A DNA stretch of 64,000 nt from NCBI RefSeq assembly GCF_019399895.1, contig NC_091870.1, forward strand, positions 3,182,001 to 3,246,000, given 5' to 3'. The notes under the pieces are model-generated. The model saw nothing but the letters and a program-made list of their open reading frames with translations. It was not told the DNA's origin and ran no database searches. This stretch comes from Cardiocondyla obscurior (Eukaryota; Arthropoda; Insecta; Hymenoptera; Formicidae). A program made the position numbers and the translations under genes. Positions 25,301-39,022 of this stretch are shown piece by piece (position 1 is the first letter of the stretch; each line of letters starts with the position of its first letter).

Positions 25301-28300
25301 TCGTCGCAAACGCCATTTCGTATAATGCAATTACACCTTCGCCCCCAAGTAGCTGCGTACACATAAATGAGCAGGCATTCGACGATGCGGTTAAGCATAC
25401 GAGCGCGAGCAAACGAACGTGCCTGTTGCAAGACGAAGCTACCTATTTTCTGCATTGTTGAATTCCTTGCGTAAACACTACCTAAATATATGCACCGGGT
25501 AATTTCTGAAATTAGCACGGAGCCGAGAAGGAAAGAAGGGTTTTTATTTCCGATGTTTTTTTTATTATTATTTTATTTTATTTTATTCCTTTTTTCCTTC
25601 CGTTTTTCGTTGCCATTTCATACGTCTCGTTTTCTTTTCATCATTTGCCGCAATTAAATTGCGTTTATGCGAGACTTCGATAAAGTCGTTTCGCAGTATT
25701 GAAATTATTATGCGAGAGACTTTATGTGTTTATCTCTATTTTTAGCTTTTACCTCTCGCGCTACATTTTCCGTTTTTATTAAACTTATCTTCTCTTCGTT
25801 TTCTCGTATGACGATGAACTCTGCCGGGCTATTCATTCACGGAAACCAAAGAAGATATACTTTCCAGCGGTAAAATAACATATGTAACAAGTCCCTTGTT
25901 GAATTTGTAAAAAAAAAAAATACGTTTTAGGTATCTAGTATTTCTTTTACAATTTAATTGGAATAGATTATTTTTCTCCAGAAATTTTGTATTCAAACTT
26001 TGATTACTTTCTCGCATAAATTTTACTCATAAATTTATTCTCGTAATTCCGAAGGTAAAAAAAACTAGATTTTTTTTTTTCTTCATATATAGAAGTGTAA
26101 TATTTTTTGAAAAAGATTTTATGCTAAAATGTTTTATTATAATTAAAGAACTTTTCAAAGAGCGTAATATACAGTTAGATTTAACATCAAATACAAAGTA
26201 TTTTACAAAATTTTAATTAAGAACCGCGCGCTTTTGATTAAAATAAAAGTGCAAGGTCTACATTTACATCTCTCGCGATTATAATCTAAACGGCCACGTG
26301 GAACGTAGTTCGCGTATGAGATTTACCATTACGCGAATGGCGGAGCCTCTATTTTACGAGATAAAACTCAATTATTGAAATTTGCGCGAGTTCGGATTTT
26401 GCGGATTTTACGGGCGCTACCTCGGCAATCAAGCGTTTTGCGTGCGCGCCTCGTTATTATCCTCCCAAAGGCGAGTCGTTATCAGGGGCCCGCCATGCGC
26501 GATTGCTCGTTTCCGTTTTTATCGCGTTACATCGGCGCGTGTTGCGCTGCGGATCCGGCAAAAATTGGAGCCAAATCCGGCGCGAGACACGCGTCGGGAA
26601 CAGTCGAGTGACCGCATCCTCGCATCCCGTTCGCGGATCATCCCCGACACGATACCGAGGCCAACTCACCCCTGTCGTTGGAAATCATAACCAGAGCGAG
26701 CGAGCGAGCAAGAGAAAGCTAGAAAGAGAGAGAGAGAGAGAAGGGACGGGGTTTGCACGGGCGAAGGACGAGTAATTCGCCACCTTCCGTTTCATTACTG
26801 TTTCGACCAGAGATACAGCCGCGCGGCACGCAATCGTGCGATCAATCTCGCGACTGGTATTCACGTTTGTCAGAGCCACGGACACTGGGCGTATGTGAAA
26901 TCGCCGCTCCATTACGCGCGCATAGATCACGCGTCATTAATGCTCGCGACGTCGACAACGCTGGACCAATAGTCGCAAGCTGCGATATTTTCCGAAGATC
27001 TGCTAAAAGCACCGTGGAAAGAAAGAGAATCAAAGCTAGGTCGCGCGAGACGTAGTGTTCTTGTTTTATCGCGCTGTACATTATACTGTACGTTACGCTT
27101 TGCGCAAATAATTCTTTACACTTGGTGCGATCGTACGTTGATCGGAAATGTATACCGTTTCATCCGGATATTCCGTTTATTCAAGTAACAATGAATAATC
27201 ACTGGTACCTCCGGTGCATCGAGAGCTCCCTCGCAGTTAACTATACGAAGGCATTAAGTTACCAATTAATTGCAAATGGACTTCAATCGAACAGGGAATA
27301 CTTTATAATCGATGCCGCGCGAGCTTTCGCCGGATAAAACTTGGCGTAGTCTCGCGTTTCCATCGTACCGATCCGCGTTTTCGCGGACATTATGAAAGTG
27401 GAAATTTCACGCGATTCGTGCAGGCGCATATCTTTCCGCGTTTGTAAAAAGTGATTTGATTTTAAGGCATCTTTATGCGCATAATCTCGGGGGAGGGAAA
27501 AAAAAATGCCCCCATAAATCACGTTGCTTGGCGCATCAAACTTTTGCGCTCGTCTCCGCTTTATTCATCCTCCGGCGAACAAAATCGAAGCGCGCGCTCG
27601 CGCCTCGGGATAGAAAATTGCAATCTCGGGTTTTATAAGACGGAGGAGTGCGTCGCCGATCGTTCGCAGCCATTTTCGATAAAACCAATCTCCTTGTTAC
27701 ATAATTCCCGCGGTCAATTGTGGAGAGGTGAGAGAGAAAGAGAGAGGAAAGTTGGTTATCCCTTCGGAGATATTAAATCCATTTTCCACGCGTATTATGT
27801 ACTCTTCGTTTATTATCTCGGTTTCAAATGTATTCCCGTGATAGTAAAATTCGTATTACTGCCTGACGTAATCAGTATTTTTTATAAAGAAGAATACTTC
27901 CGTGAGTAGTTGATGATTTAAATACGATTCTCACTAGGATTAATAGCGCAAAAAAGTTTATTAATCTATTATTAAGTTCCACTGGGCGCGTTTTTTGTGA
28001 AACGGCGAAACTAAAGATCGATTTTGTCATCTCAGAATTTATGAAGTCCTCTTCACTTGCTGTCCTTTTTTTTTTTCCCCCTTGTAGATATTAATGTAGA
28101 TATCGCTGTTTTTCTCATTTTAACGCGCGGGTAATTTACCACGGAGAAATCTTCTCTTCGGAGAAAGAATTTCGCGAGGAATTTACGCTCGTGGGAAGAA
28201 TAAGTTTGCGGCGAGCAGCCCTGCGATCCCTAAAAACACGGTGGTAATCAATCAACCACGCCCAGCGATTATTAGTGCGGCTTTATGGGGAATAAGAACG

Positions 28301-28960
28301 AGCGTTTTAATCACAGCTGCTGGGATGGCTGTTCGCACAGAATTACCGTATAATTTGATATTAATTCAAATTGATATTAATCGACCGAGCGCCTCTTTCA
28401 CGAACTTTACACGCTGTATTATTAAGTCACACAATTCTGTTTTTCAAGCAAATGGGGACAGTCGTATAATAATTCAGCGTGTAATAACGTCCTGTTTCCG
28501 ACGTAAACGAGAGTCACTGTAATAATTTACATCCCCGGACCACGGGGCCGTGCGCGAAATTCACGTTGCAAATCGATCGCGTTATTTTTCTTCGCGGCGA
28601 AATATGTTGCTCGCCGATGTAACGTTCTTAACCCGGCAAACTATTAACGACGACAAGGTATTTCGGGCTTAATTCAAATAACCGTCTGCCCTATATACGT
28701 ACCGTTACCGTGTTACGCCAGGTAATTGCGAACACCGCTAAATACTCTATTAATTATCTTCGCCGGTCGTGCGACAAATGCGGTGGCTTTATCAATAAAG
28801 GCTTGTCGCGCAGTAACGAGGGACAAAACGCCGCTCTAAGCGCTAGATAAAATTCTCACGCGCGACTGTCTCAAGCTTCTTCTCCTTTTTTTTTCCCACC
28901 CGTTGTTTCGAGAAAATCCAGATGTAAAGAACCGCTTGGTTTTTTTTTTCTCTGTTGCAG

Positions 28961-28981
28961 TGTGCGTACAATGGCCTGAGG
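28961..28981 (+). CDS. Rbfox1: Rbfox1 21-nt microexon (VCVQWPE)
   Basis: A 21-nt exon sits between a strong acceptor (T-rich tract then TTGCAG) and a strong donor (G|GTAGGT). It enters and leaves in phase 1, so including or skipping it never changes the frame. Joined to the preceding exon it reads V-C-V-Q-W-P-E, and the final G is completed by the next exon as Gly (47781) or Ala (53725). Two strong hairpins follow within 80 nt of the donor. The call rests on the splice sites, the matching phase and the order of exons, since the peptide is too short for homology on its own. Confidence 0.78.
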
Positions 28982-28998
28982 GTAGGTGCTTCCATGAC

Positions 28999-29060
28999 GT
29001 GCCGGAGCCGGCACTGCTGAATCTCTACTTCGAGATCCGTGAGAACTGTCACGGATTCTC
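28999..29060 (+). other. two hairpins just downstream of the 21-nt microexon
   Basis: GTGCCGG-AG-CCGGCAC (28999-29014) begins 18 nt after the donor G. GAGATCCGTGA (29032-29042) pairs with TCACGGATTCTC (29049-29060) around the loop GAACTG, with a single bulge. Both are GC-rich and should be stable in the transcript. Confidence 0.6.
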
Positions 29061-29251
29061 CTGAAGGCAACGACCAGTCAGGCAACGACATGATGACAAT
29101 GACGGGCGCCCGCGCTCCCTCGTCTTGTTGCGGGCGCGCGGATCATCAGTATCACTTCAGTATCGCGCGAGAGAAACATTCTCGAGATAACGTATTTATT
29201 TAAAAGTCTTTCCAACAGCCGCCACACACCACGACCAAGCAAAGAAAAAAG

Positions 29252-29280
29252 ACGTATAGCCACGTATAGCCACGTATAGA
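29252..29280. repeat. tandem repeat of ACGTATAGCC, three copies
   Basis: Three consecutive 10-nt units, the last ending in A instead of C, about 270 nt after the microexon. Confidence 0.9.
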
Positions 29281-30649
29281 CACATAGAAATGGGACGAAG
29301 GTCCCTGAATTTTTTTATCTTTTTTTTTATCTTTTTTTTTTATATATTTATATATATATATTTTTTTTTCTTCGTTCACGTCGGTGCATTCCGATCGGAC
29401 GGACAGTTCCTATCTCGCGATTTTGGTATAGAGACGCGCCGTCGAATGAATAGAGTCGACGGAACAATTCCTCGCGTGAAGAGTATAACTTTAATCAGAT
29501 TTGCAAACTTCAGTTAATTTCTTCTTTTTTTTTATTTTTTTTTTTTATTATTAAACTTGCCAAGTGCTTTTTTTATATCGTGTACAGTTAAATTATTCTT
29601 TTAATAAGTCTGAGTTTATTTAATCAAGCCTCTCAGACGGCGAGAAGTAAGCAACGCCAATTAACTCCCGATGACAGTTAATTACGTTACGTAAAGAGGC
29701 TTTCGTGTGGCGATAAGTTTCCCGCGTGCTGCGGGCGCGGAAGATCGCATAGAATTTCCCGTCGCCTCCGTTCATTTCGAGCCGCGTCTCCTCGTGAGAG
29801 AGAGCGTCACGTAACGGGGCGTGTTAGCTCTCGCGTGTACCGTTTCCGGTGATCGCGATGGATCTCGTGCGACGAAGATCTAACCGCCGGCCCTAAATGG
29901 GCGCTCGGCAGAATTTTTGCTGAGCGCGCGAAAACAAAAAAAACGGGATCTCTCGCGTCTCTTTCTTTATAGGGTTCTCGATGATCCCAGCAGATGCAAG
30001 GTGGGTGGTCCAGAATATTTATTTACCTACAACTAATTGCTCGTCGTTCAGCCAGCTCGGGGTTAAAGACTGTCTCTCCTGTTTACATATACGTATATAT
30101 CTTTCTAATTTTTTTTTTTTCTAATTTTTTTTTAATTGTACTTGGCTTTTCTCTATCGTCCAACAGGAGAGATAACACCACGCTCAGCCCCTCCTAAGTT
30201 TCTCTCTCACAACCAATTTTTCTTTCGTTGTTTCCCTGTCGAGCCAAAGCGAAGTCCTCCTATCTTATCATCGCCCGTTCTAATTCGCGGTGAGAAAGCT
30301 ACAAGAAGTAATAACAGCTTTTGCGCTCGTACGGAGGAAAATGTGCTGTATTAAGCAGAAAAGAGAGAAAAAGAGAACGACAGTCGGGATAAAAATAACT
30401 CACGGTAATAAGAGTGCTACTTTACGCAAGAAAAAAAAAAAGAAAATAAAATATGGTTAACGGAAGTTGAAGCGTTAACTATTAAATTTTTTGAGACGGT
30501 TATTTATTACAGTATTGAAAATTGGGAAGAAATCTCCCTCGAAATTGAGCCTAATGATCGTTGAATCTTGACAATTATTGCTGACTTAATAACGCGGTGA
30601 AAAAGCTGGAAATCTAAACGTTTTTTGCCGCGTACTGGTTTACTACGCG

Positions 30650-30880
30650 TCTTGACCTATGTCCACGTGCGCTAGACGCCGAGGCTAGGGCCAGCCGGGT
30701 CCCGCCGCCCGCGCGTCCCTCGCCCATCCGCCCGCGCAGCCTCCACCATATTGTGCAACATGATGGCTGCCGCCGGCTGATGTAAATACACGCACGTGCT
30801 CGCGGCGGCCGGCGGGTCCGGCGGCCGTCGAACTCGGCAGTCGAGCGGGCGTTGACAGAAATCAGAACGCGCAGCAGTAG
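30650..30880. promoter_or_regulatory. CpG-island-like block, possible promoter or enhancer
   Basis: The block is strongly GC- and CpG-rich against AT-rich flanks. It has CACGTG E-box-like sites (30662-30667 and CACGTGC near 30795), CCACCATATTG, which resembles a YY1 site, and an ATG ATG GCT GCC GCC GGC TGA mini-frame near 30770-30790, followed by TGTAAATA, a Pumilio-type sequence. It could be an alternative promoter, an enhancer, or the start of an unrelated transcript. An RBFOX isoform starting here would lack the RRM. Confidence 0.4.
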
Positions 30881-33800
30881 GCTACCACGCGACGAAAAAC
30901 GTTGATATCTAATTTTTCCGACTCGTTATTAATCAGGAATAATGTACTCTATTCATTAATTTCTGTCTCTGTTTTATTACACGCATTATTCTCCGCGCAA
31001 AGCGGCGTACGGAAGAAGCAATTAATTGTCGACAAAGGCGTTTCCGCGCAAGCCGCGATTTTTTATATCTTGTAGCATGCCGAGGCGCATGAGTTTCCGA
31101 TTAGTGAGGTGATCGATTTAAAAATCGACGGCCACGATATTCCGAAGTATTGTTCCCGCATAATTCGGCACTTCTCGCAGTAGGAACGTAATTCGCGTAC
31201 TTTTGATGCTTTTACCATCGCGTTATTACATTTCGCGCTTTATAAATTTATTTCTTTTGACGTACAAAGACTGAAATGTGAAAATTTATTTAAAGTATTT
31301 ATTTTACTGGTTTATTTATTTATTAATTTTTTTATTATTTTTTATTTTTTTTATACGGGAAAAACTTATCGAAATATATCGCTTTGTAAAATCAGAATTT
31401 AACATTCGATCTATTTTCATCTTTGATTATATATTTACTAAATCGAACGGTATTTTTATTATCTAAACGTACGGTTATTCGTGTTTGCTAAAATAAAACG
31501 TAGCATACCGTAAAATTTTTTTTTATTCTTTTTTTTTATTGAATTTTTTTTCAGTTTTAAACAAACGTACGCGAATAAACCGAACGTTCATGAAATTATT
31601 AAGTGCAAGGTAAATTACGAATGATTTCGGAATAACTCGTAAATTAGATTTAAAGTAACAAATACAGGGTAATAGAATATTAAGGATAAATAATTTTTCC
31701 CAGTTTATTAACGAGTTTACGAATAAGACTGGGAAATTTAGATTTTTTTTTTATACCATTTACCTCGTTTATTACCTTCGCGAGATTCGACAATTTTATC
31801 GTCGATTTGAAGTAATATCTTTAGAACTTAAGTAAGTTACCGTGCCAAAAAAAAAGCAAAAAAAAAAACAGGGTATCAATTGTGGTGATAAAGTAATTTT
31901 TACTTTAGGCATTTTGTGTAATTAGTGTGTACGTAGATTATATACGTTTTCATATTAGGACAGAGGAGACATTCCCGACTGCATTTTAAAATGCCGATTA
32001 GACGAAATGTGACGTAGCAACGAGTTTGGCGTGGCCCCGCAAGTGCTCTTACTGACACACCGATCGCGTTCGTTACGGCTGTCTATTTTTATATGATGTG
32101 ATTTTTATACTCGGCTCGCGCCTAGCGACAGAAGCGCACTTGCTGGGTCCACGTAGAACGAACGTAGAACAGTATTACGCAACCGCATGACTGTACTCTT
32201 ACAGGGTTAAACCGACATTCCAAAGATCGTGACATCGATTACTCGCCAGACAAGTAAACTGGGGTAATTCGCGACGACATAACGGTGTACAAACGTGATT
32301 TATCTCGCCTTTGCTGATCCATCGATCAACAGTGTGCCATAATACCCCACTTTACGAACGTAGAAAGTAGGCTTCAGATGACTTTTTAATAGACTAAGAC
32401 ACTGCGTTAGTTGCGTAGCGAATTAGACTACATAGTTAATCGTCAGATAAGTGTTTGTGTGTGTGGACGATTAAGTGTTCCGCGGAAAAGTGAGCATGAA
32501 CAGGTATTTCGTAGACAGTGAAAACTAGAATCGAGGATCTCTCGGTGGAGAGGGACAATGAGAATAGATGCGGGAATTCAACCAGAGCACGCGAAACGAG
32601 AACGAAACGTGACAAATGTAAAGAGGAAGTCATTATTTTCCACGAGACCGGCATAAATTTTATATACGAATAAATATGAATATTTCTATATCAATGAATA
32701 TCGACAGTATTCCAGTTTTGTGCGATGAAAGTTCGCTTTTGTAGAGAATCGAGGATTCGTTTAAAAATTAAAACATTAGTTTGCGATAAAATTCCGGGCG
32801 CACGGGCATGAATACGGTGCGGAGACGCGTGTACGCGACTTTTATTTTTTTTTATTTTTATTTTTTATTTTGCCGACTGCACACGTTGAAAGTGCTTCCT
32901 CATCTTTTATGCAAGTGAAATTACTTCAATTATGCAAAATAGAATTTGTTAATGTCGCGAGGAGATAAGCCGTATTATCGAAGCTCCGAGCGAGACGAAG
33001 CGGCAACGAAGCAAATCGTTAATCGATACAGGAGCAGCCTGTTCTTGTCTCTGCTCGTTGAAACAAATCTGCGTGACACACAAGCGGACCGATTTGTCAC
33101 ATCTCAGTCAATAAAGAGGAATTTTTACTTTCCGTACATCGACGAGTCAATCGAAAACCGATTCTCACGATTGCACGTTCATGCATGTACAATATCATTC
33201 GCCGAGGGAAAAAGTAGAGAATGGGCAGATGCAGGTCATTTAAATTTTTATAAGATCGCGATTCGCTGCGTGTTTCGCTTTTCGTCACGGGGTGAATAAA
33301 TTATTGCTTCCGTAAAACCGGCATCACGTAAGAACAATCGACGCGAAGTTGCTAAGTAATCTTTTCATTATTACCTGGTTAATGGATTCCCCCCAAAAAA
33401 AACAAAAAAAAAAAAAAATAGTTTTGGAAAGCGGTAGAAACAAAAGTGACGGGAAACGAGTTTTTGCCGTTATGACTGTGTCTGCCTTCTTCTCGAGTTT
33501 CTCTCTTCGTGTTTAACTATGCGATCGCTCCGTCGACGTGTTCATTTCGCACACTTCCATCTACTCGCGGAAGTATTTCACCGCTGAACTTTCCGCCGTG
33601 AGTAGTCGAGATATTTTCGTCGACGCGCACTATTCTCCGTTTATTCATCGGATCGTCGTCGTTCGGTATTTCCCCTGGCCTCCGAGTCACACTCGCGGGA
33701 GATATTCGAGCCGCATGCCTCACCCCTTTCGCGGAGCTAATCTAAGCGCTGGTCGTGTTAAGAAAGACTCTTTGTCTTCCACTTCCTTGAGAATTCTCTG

Positions 33801-36470
33801 CGAAGCTCACCCTCGCGAGGCGACGCTCGAGCGCACAACAAAGTGGACGGCGTTTAGCAATGGGGATAAAGAAAAGACGCAGAAGAGAAGGCGGATTCTC
33901 GCCCGAGGAAAAATCCGGAAGTCGAGGTCCTTCCTCTCTTCCCGGACCGCTCTCCCTTCTCTGTCTTTTCATCTATCCCGTTGCCTCGCACTTCTCGCGG
34001 CGATATTACTACTTCGCAGCTCCCGAAGCATTCCGCGTTTCCTAACAATTTTCATTCAGTCTCGCGCCGCTTCTCCACGTTTCTCTCTCCCCTGCCTCTT
34101 TCCGTCTCGCTCTGCCCCGGGTCCGTTCCCTTCTCCAATTTTACCTTCGTGTCAGAATTCTTTCACTTCAGTCGCGCTGTCGTCGCGGTCGCGCCCGGAG
34201 ACGTGCGAGGAAAATTGATATTGCTGCCGGGAAAGAAAAAGATTTGCATCCCTCGGCGCGCGAGATTTTATTGCCTCCGCGACGCCGTTGTCCGTTATAT
34301 GAACTCGAAAGTGAAACGCGTAACTTCAAATTCGAACCCGATTCGCCCGCTGTTCCCTTCATTTTACACCGACGACGACGATCCCGATGATGCATGCTTT
34401 CGTAGGCTTTTCATTTTGAGATTTACGCTTATGTTGTTTAAACTACACGACGGCGGTTCACGGAGCGTTAAAAGAGTGCACGTAAAATCACGCAGGACTT
34501 TTCGCTCGTAAAAGCGAAAGTGCTCGAAGGGTCCTTGATCAAAATTTTTTTATGACTTCGAAAATTCAGTCGTTTCAAAAGAAATATAATTTACTTGACA
34601 TTTTGAAAAACTTACGACTCGACTTCCGCGGAATTTTTCTACGTTGCGAAATACGTATAATCGGTCGGTGCTTTTACGAATGAAACGTCCTGCGACACCT
34701 CAACGACATAAAGGAATCAGGGAAGACGGCAGGACGTCAGGAAGAAAACGCCCGAGCAACTGTTTGAGTCGCAATGAGCCAGAGAGGACTTTCATGGAAG
34801 AACGATGCTATCCACAGAAAAGGACGACCGGAGATAAACCGAAGACACGAGCGATAATCGAATAAGAGGCCCACGAATGCGATGGTTTCCGAAAGGTACG
34901 GCCCCCTTCCTACAAAATGCAAAAAAAAAAAAAGAATGAAAGAAAAAGACAGTTAAAAAGAGCGGAACGAACGAGTAGCAAGTAACAGCAACGACGAAAC
35001 GATGTAGGCACGGAATGCGCAAGGATGCGAAATGCATAGAATCTGCGCCGAACCCCGGAGATAAATCCGCTTGGACGCGCTTCTTTTCTCAACCCTGCGT
35101 CTTGGTTTCTTTTTAATTTTTTACGAGAGAAAAAAAAAAGGAAGGAAAATTTTACTACGTGTAAGTGTACACTGAGATTGAGTTCTTCGAAAAGAAAAAA
35201 AAAAGAAAGAAACGTGGAAGTAATATATATTATTGGAATTAAGAAGAAGAGACGTATTATTATTATAAAACGCACGTGCGAAATTTATCTCCGTTGAGTT
35301 TCGGAGGAGTGCGAACGCTAGGCGTCGGAGGAAAAGAGGCGCGTTCGCAAAATCTCGGGGAGACATCCCGCAACCCTCAAGTGTCTCCGAGAAACCGACA
35401 CTGAAAGTTTCGCCTGGTAGCTTTTAATCTTTAGGGCTCTATCTGTCCAGTGGTAAAAGCATGAGGTATTTACGTTACGTACATAATAATATTCCGTATG
35501 ATTGACTTGCGAGAGTATGTCGTATATAATGATCATTAACAATCCTCTTTTGGCACACACTTTTGGTCGCTTCACAGTCTCGTGTCGCCTGCCGGCCAGG
35601 CAGCCTTTAAAAAAAAAAAAAAGAAAACCCCCCCCAAAACAGAAAAAAAAAATGAACTCTCGTCTGTCCGAAATGCAGATTAATCGATTAATCCATCCCC
35701 CTTTTGACCCCCCCGGCATCGTCGCCGCGCTTGTTTTGCGTGTATGTCCTCTCTATACGTATTTATTATACTGATTCACTCACACCGCCAGCTCGATTAA
35801 TCGGGACACACCGTCGACTCGTCTTTCCCTTCACTTAATAGTTATTCCGCCCCCGTTCCTCCCCCGTCCGAGTCGAGTTCTGCGAGTACTACTCCTCGAA
35901 GCCCTAGTTCCACCGAGCACCGAATGCACTCGACGTCGATTAGCGTTAACCTCGGTTAACTGCGAAACGACTCCCTTCCACCCCCTCCCCCCGTTCGCGC
36001 TCACGACTATGACCGTAGCGCGAACGGAAGCTGGGGGAGTCGCTAACGAGGACCAGTTAATCGAATTACCCGATCGAGTCCGCTGCAACCGGCTTCACAC
36101 ACCACCCTCCCCTTTTGCTCCTACCTCTCTCCGCCACCCCCTTTTTTTACACGGTCCTCGTTCCCGATCGTCGATTTAACCCGCCTCTACCTCATACGTA
36201 TATATATACATACATTATATATATAGATATTTTTTTTTTTTAAATTGTTACTATTACATATAATAATCACGGTAATGCGCCACATTCACTGGTTGATGAC
36301 TGTCTCGTTGACATAAAGGCCCGTATCTTGCCTGTGGTTGTGCTTGGTTGTGGTTGGAGCGGTTTTGGGAGAGAATTTTTTACTTGCTTCTTTTTTAATA
36401 TTATTACCTTTTTTAATTTGCACGTCTCATGTCGTGGCCTTGGCTTGCCTTCATATGAGATTCACCTGTG

Positions 36471-36520
36471 AATATATATATATATACATACATATATATA
36501 TTGATATATATATATCTATA
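36471..36520. repeat. AT microsatellite
   Basis: Interrupted alternating TA tract in the intron. Confidence 0.9.
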
Positions 36521-37132
36521 CCGATATGCCGTATGTATTCGCGCGCATACGTCGCGCCCGGCAGAGAAGCGCTAGGCGCCGTATGCACGCGGATACATAT
36601 TAATTATATTGTAATTTCACACGTATGATAATCCGTCCTGGCAGTATCGTACGATTAACAAACATATGTGCACTCATAACGTATACATTACAAATGCTGC
36701 GAAGTAGTTTTGTGAAAGCGACTTTTCAGTATCGTGTTTTCTAATTATTATTATTTTTTTTTTTTTAATTTACTTCTTTCTCTCTTTCACTTTTTCTTTT
36801 TCTTCTTTCTTACTTTGTCTTTCTCGTGCGTTATTCTTTCTCTCTTCTCACATGTCGTGTAAATCAGGATGCATATTGCACAAGCTAACGAGACTTCTCG
36901 AGAATATTCGCGTGTGACAAAAATAACGAGCAACAGACACGAGAAAGCATGTTCGTCTCACTTGTTTCGTTGACTTTTTCTCGATACAATTTCTTTCGAT
37001 ATCGGTTTTTTTAAATATATATATATATATTTCTTTCTTTTCTTTTCTTTTTCCGTTAGTTCTCTGTCACTACTTCACGTACGGGCTGCCATGGCGGCAC
37101 AGTCTGTAATACTTATTACTCTTCTTACTATG

Positions 37133-37152
37133 ATTATTATTATTATTATTAT
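37133..37152. repeat. ATT trinucleotide repeat
   Basis: About six to seven ATT units followed by a T run. Confidence 0.9.
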
Positions 37153-38168
37153 TTTTTTTTGGAACTGTTTATTAATTGTCATTGATTAATGTTAATGGAT
37201 CGTGGCACGGTGTGTTAGTTGGCGAGAGACATGACAAATAATTTTTTGAACGGGCGAAGGTTGCTGCATGCTCGAACAAATGCCGCCTTTGACTTAGTGG
37301 TAACTAATTAATTCTGGTATACCGTCCTTCGTTTGATTAATCGCCGATCGTGTCGGCCACGTCGCTCGCCATTTCTTTCCGTTCGCGAGTGAATCCCGAT
37401 AACCGCGCGCATCGGCAACACTCGTCCGCGAAATTCTCGGTGGGACGTCCGTCTCGTTAACCGCAGATTCGAGCAGATACTCGCGAGCGATCGCACACGA
37501 TACGAAAGAATCGTGCGAGTGTCGTTGTCGTCGACATTATTTCAACAGGCACACAAGTATGTAATGTGCAGGGCGTTTCTGAACAATCGTACCTCCTCGC
37601 TACGCAGTAATTGCAATTACGTAATGCGATAAATATCTTCCAAGAGTTTTCAAAGTCAATAATAAAGATTGCTTTTGTTTTTTCTTAGTTGAAAAGAGAA
37701 AAGAAAAAAAATTTTATCAAAGCAGAATTGAATTTAATATTTTCTTTATTAAAAATAATTTATGGTAATTGTGAATTTCTGATTTTACAAGTCTTCAAAT
37801 TAAATCATGGTAATTTCGAATTTTGTATTCGGTTCTGATTCTGCCTCTTTAAAAATGATTTAGCTTTCTCTAAAAACAATTCTCGCGAATCACTATTTAT
37901 CATTGAAAAGAGGAGAGAGCATTGTTTCGAAATGGCCCGATTGTACACACAACGTATTCACCTTTTTTACTGATTGTTTAGCCTGGCATCCACTAATTAG
38001 TCGTCAGTGCGTAGCCTTAATTAGTTACCTCTGAGCGTGCAAGCACCGCCAGCAGTTTTAGTAGTGGGCCGCAAGCGGGAGTGCGCTTTATTTTTTTCGA
38101 AAAAAAAAACAAAAAGAAAATAGAAAAAAAAAAAAAAGAAATCTTGACGAGAAAGTAGACGACTCCGC

Positions 38169-38187
38169 CGTCGTCGTCGTCGTCGTC
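38169..38187. repeat. CGT trinucleotide repeat
   Basis: Six CGT units in tandem within the intron. Confidence 0.9.
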
Positions 38188-38469
38188 ATGGTTCTCGAGA
38201 ATGAAAAAGGGATCCGATTCAGTCAATCTCGTGTTCTCGACGAACGATTTCGTGGTCGTAAAATATCCTACGCTGTTATCAGGAGGGTGGGTGGGCAGAA
38301 AGGGCTCTTTTATCGACTCACTAAATTATTATTAAGCCACCGTGTGTAGCTGCACTACAGTATACTTTCTCAAGCATCGCGGACGTCGATCAACGCCGAG
38401 ACGTTTCTGTCGTTCCTTCGTAATACCGCTCGTGTTTCACGTTTTTCAACTTCGGAGCTAAATAATTCT

Positions 38470-39022
38470 GTGGTTCTCATACTTTGGGCTTATTTTTCCT
38501 TTTTTTTTTTTTTTTTTTTATTGTTTGCTCTATACGGAAAAATATACATGACGTTGAACAATACTGTCTATCGCGCAGTTAAGCTTTATCGAATCGTCAA
38601 TCCATCGACAATCATCGTCGAATCGTTGAAACTGAACGATCTTAACACCTGCCTTTAATAGCCCGGAATAATAACACTGAATTTTTAATATTAAAAATAA
38701 TAAAACAGCTCGTCTAACAAAATTAAGTAAATTAATAGAAAACTCCATTTGGCACTTATGCGCTGGAAAATTAGATCGCAAAATTAATTGATTGAATAAT
38801 TAAATTTCCATTTACGACGCTATGCTATATGTTAATAAATTCTTCTATAATTTAATTTGTATTCTACAATTCGGTTATTCCGTGATTCATTGAAGTTTAA
38901 TGAATTATTTCACTATCAATTAAATTTCAATTCTCAGTGATTTCCAAGACTAAAACTTTTTCTTTTTTTTTTTTTTTACTCTCGTGTAATTTAGAACGAA
39001 AGAAGCACAGTTTGAGAACCAC
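38470..39022. mobile_element. possible small non-autonomous hAT-like element (553 bp)
   Basis: The left end GTGGTTCTCATACTTTGGGC and the right end (reverse complement GTGGTTCTCAAACTGTGC) form imperfect terminal inverted repeats with ten identical leading bases. The GTGGTTCTCAAAC type is common at hAT transposon ends. The interior is AT-rich and has no transposase. No matching 8-bp target duplication is visible next to the ends, so the assignment is tentative. Confidence 0.35.

Larger units (their letters stand above)
17388..28960 (+). other. intron before the 21-nt microexon (11.6 kb)
   Basis: Its most notable content is the antisense exon cluster at 18519-20100. It also has a 38-nt poly(T) at 22269-22306, a GAAA-rich stretch near 24520-24565, a CTC run near 25005-25022 and a GA run near 26718-26740. 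The rest is non-coding with no recognised element. Confidence 0.8.

Noticed and set aside
33538..34218. 226-codon plus-strand open frame
   Set aside because: The product is Ser/Arg/Pro-rich low complexity over a CT-rich region, and overlapping frames on both strands are equally open.
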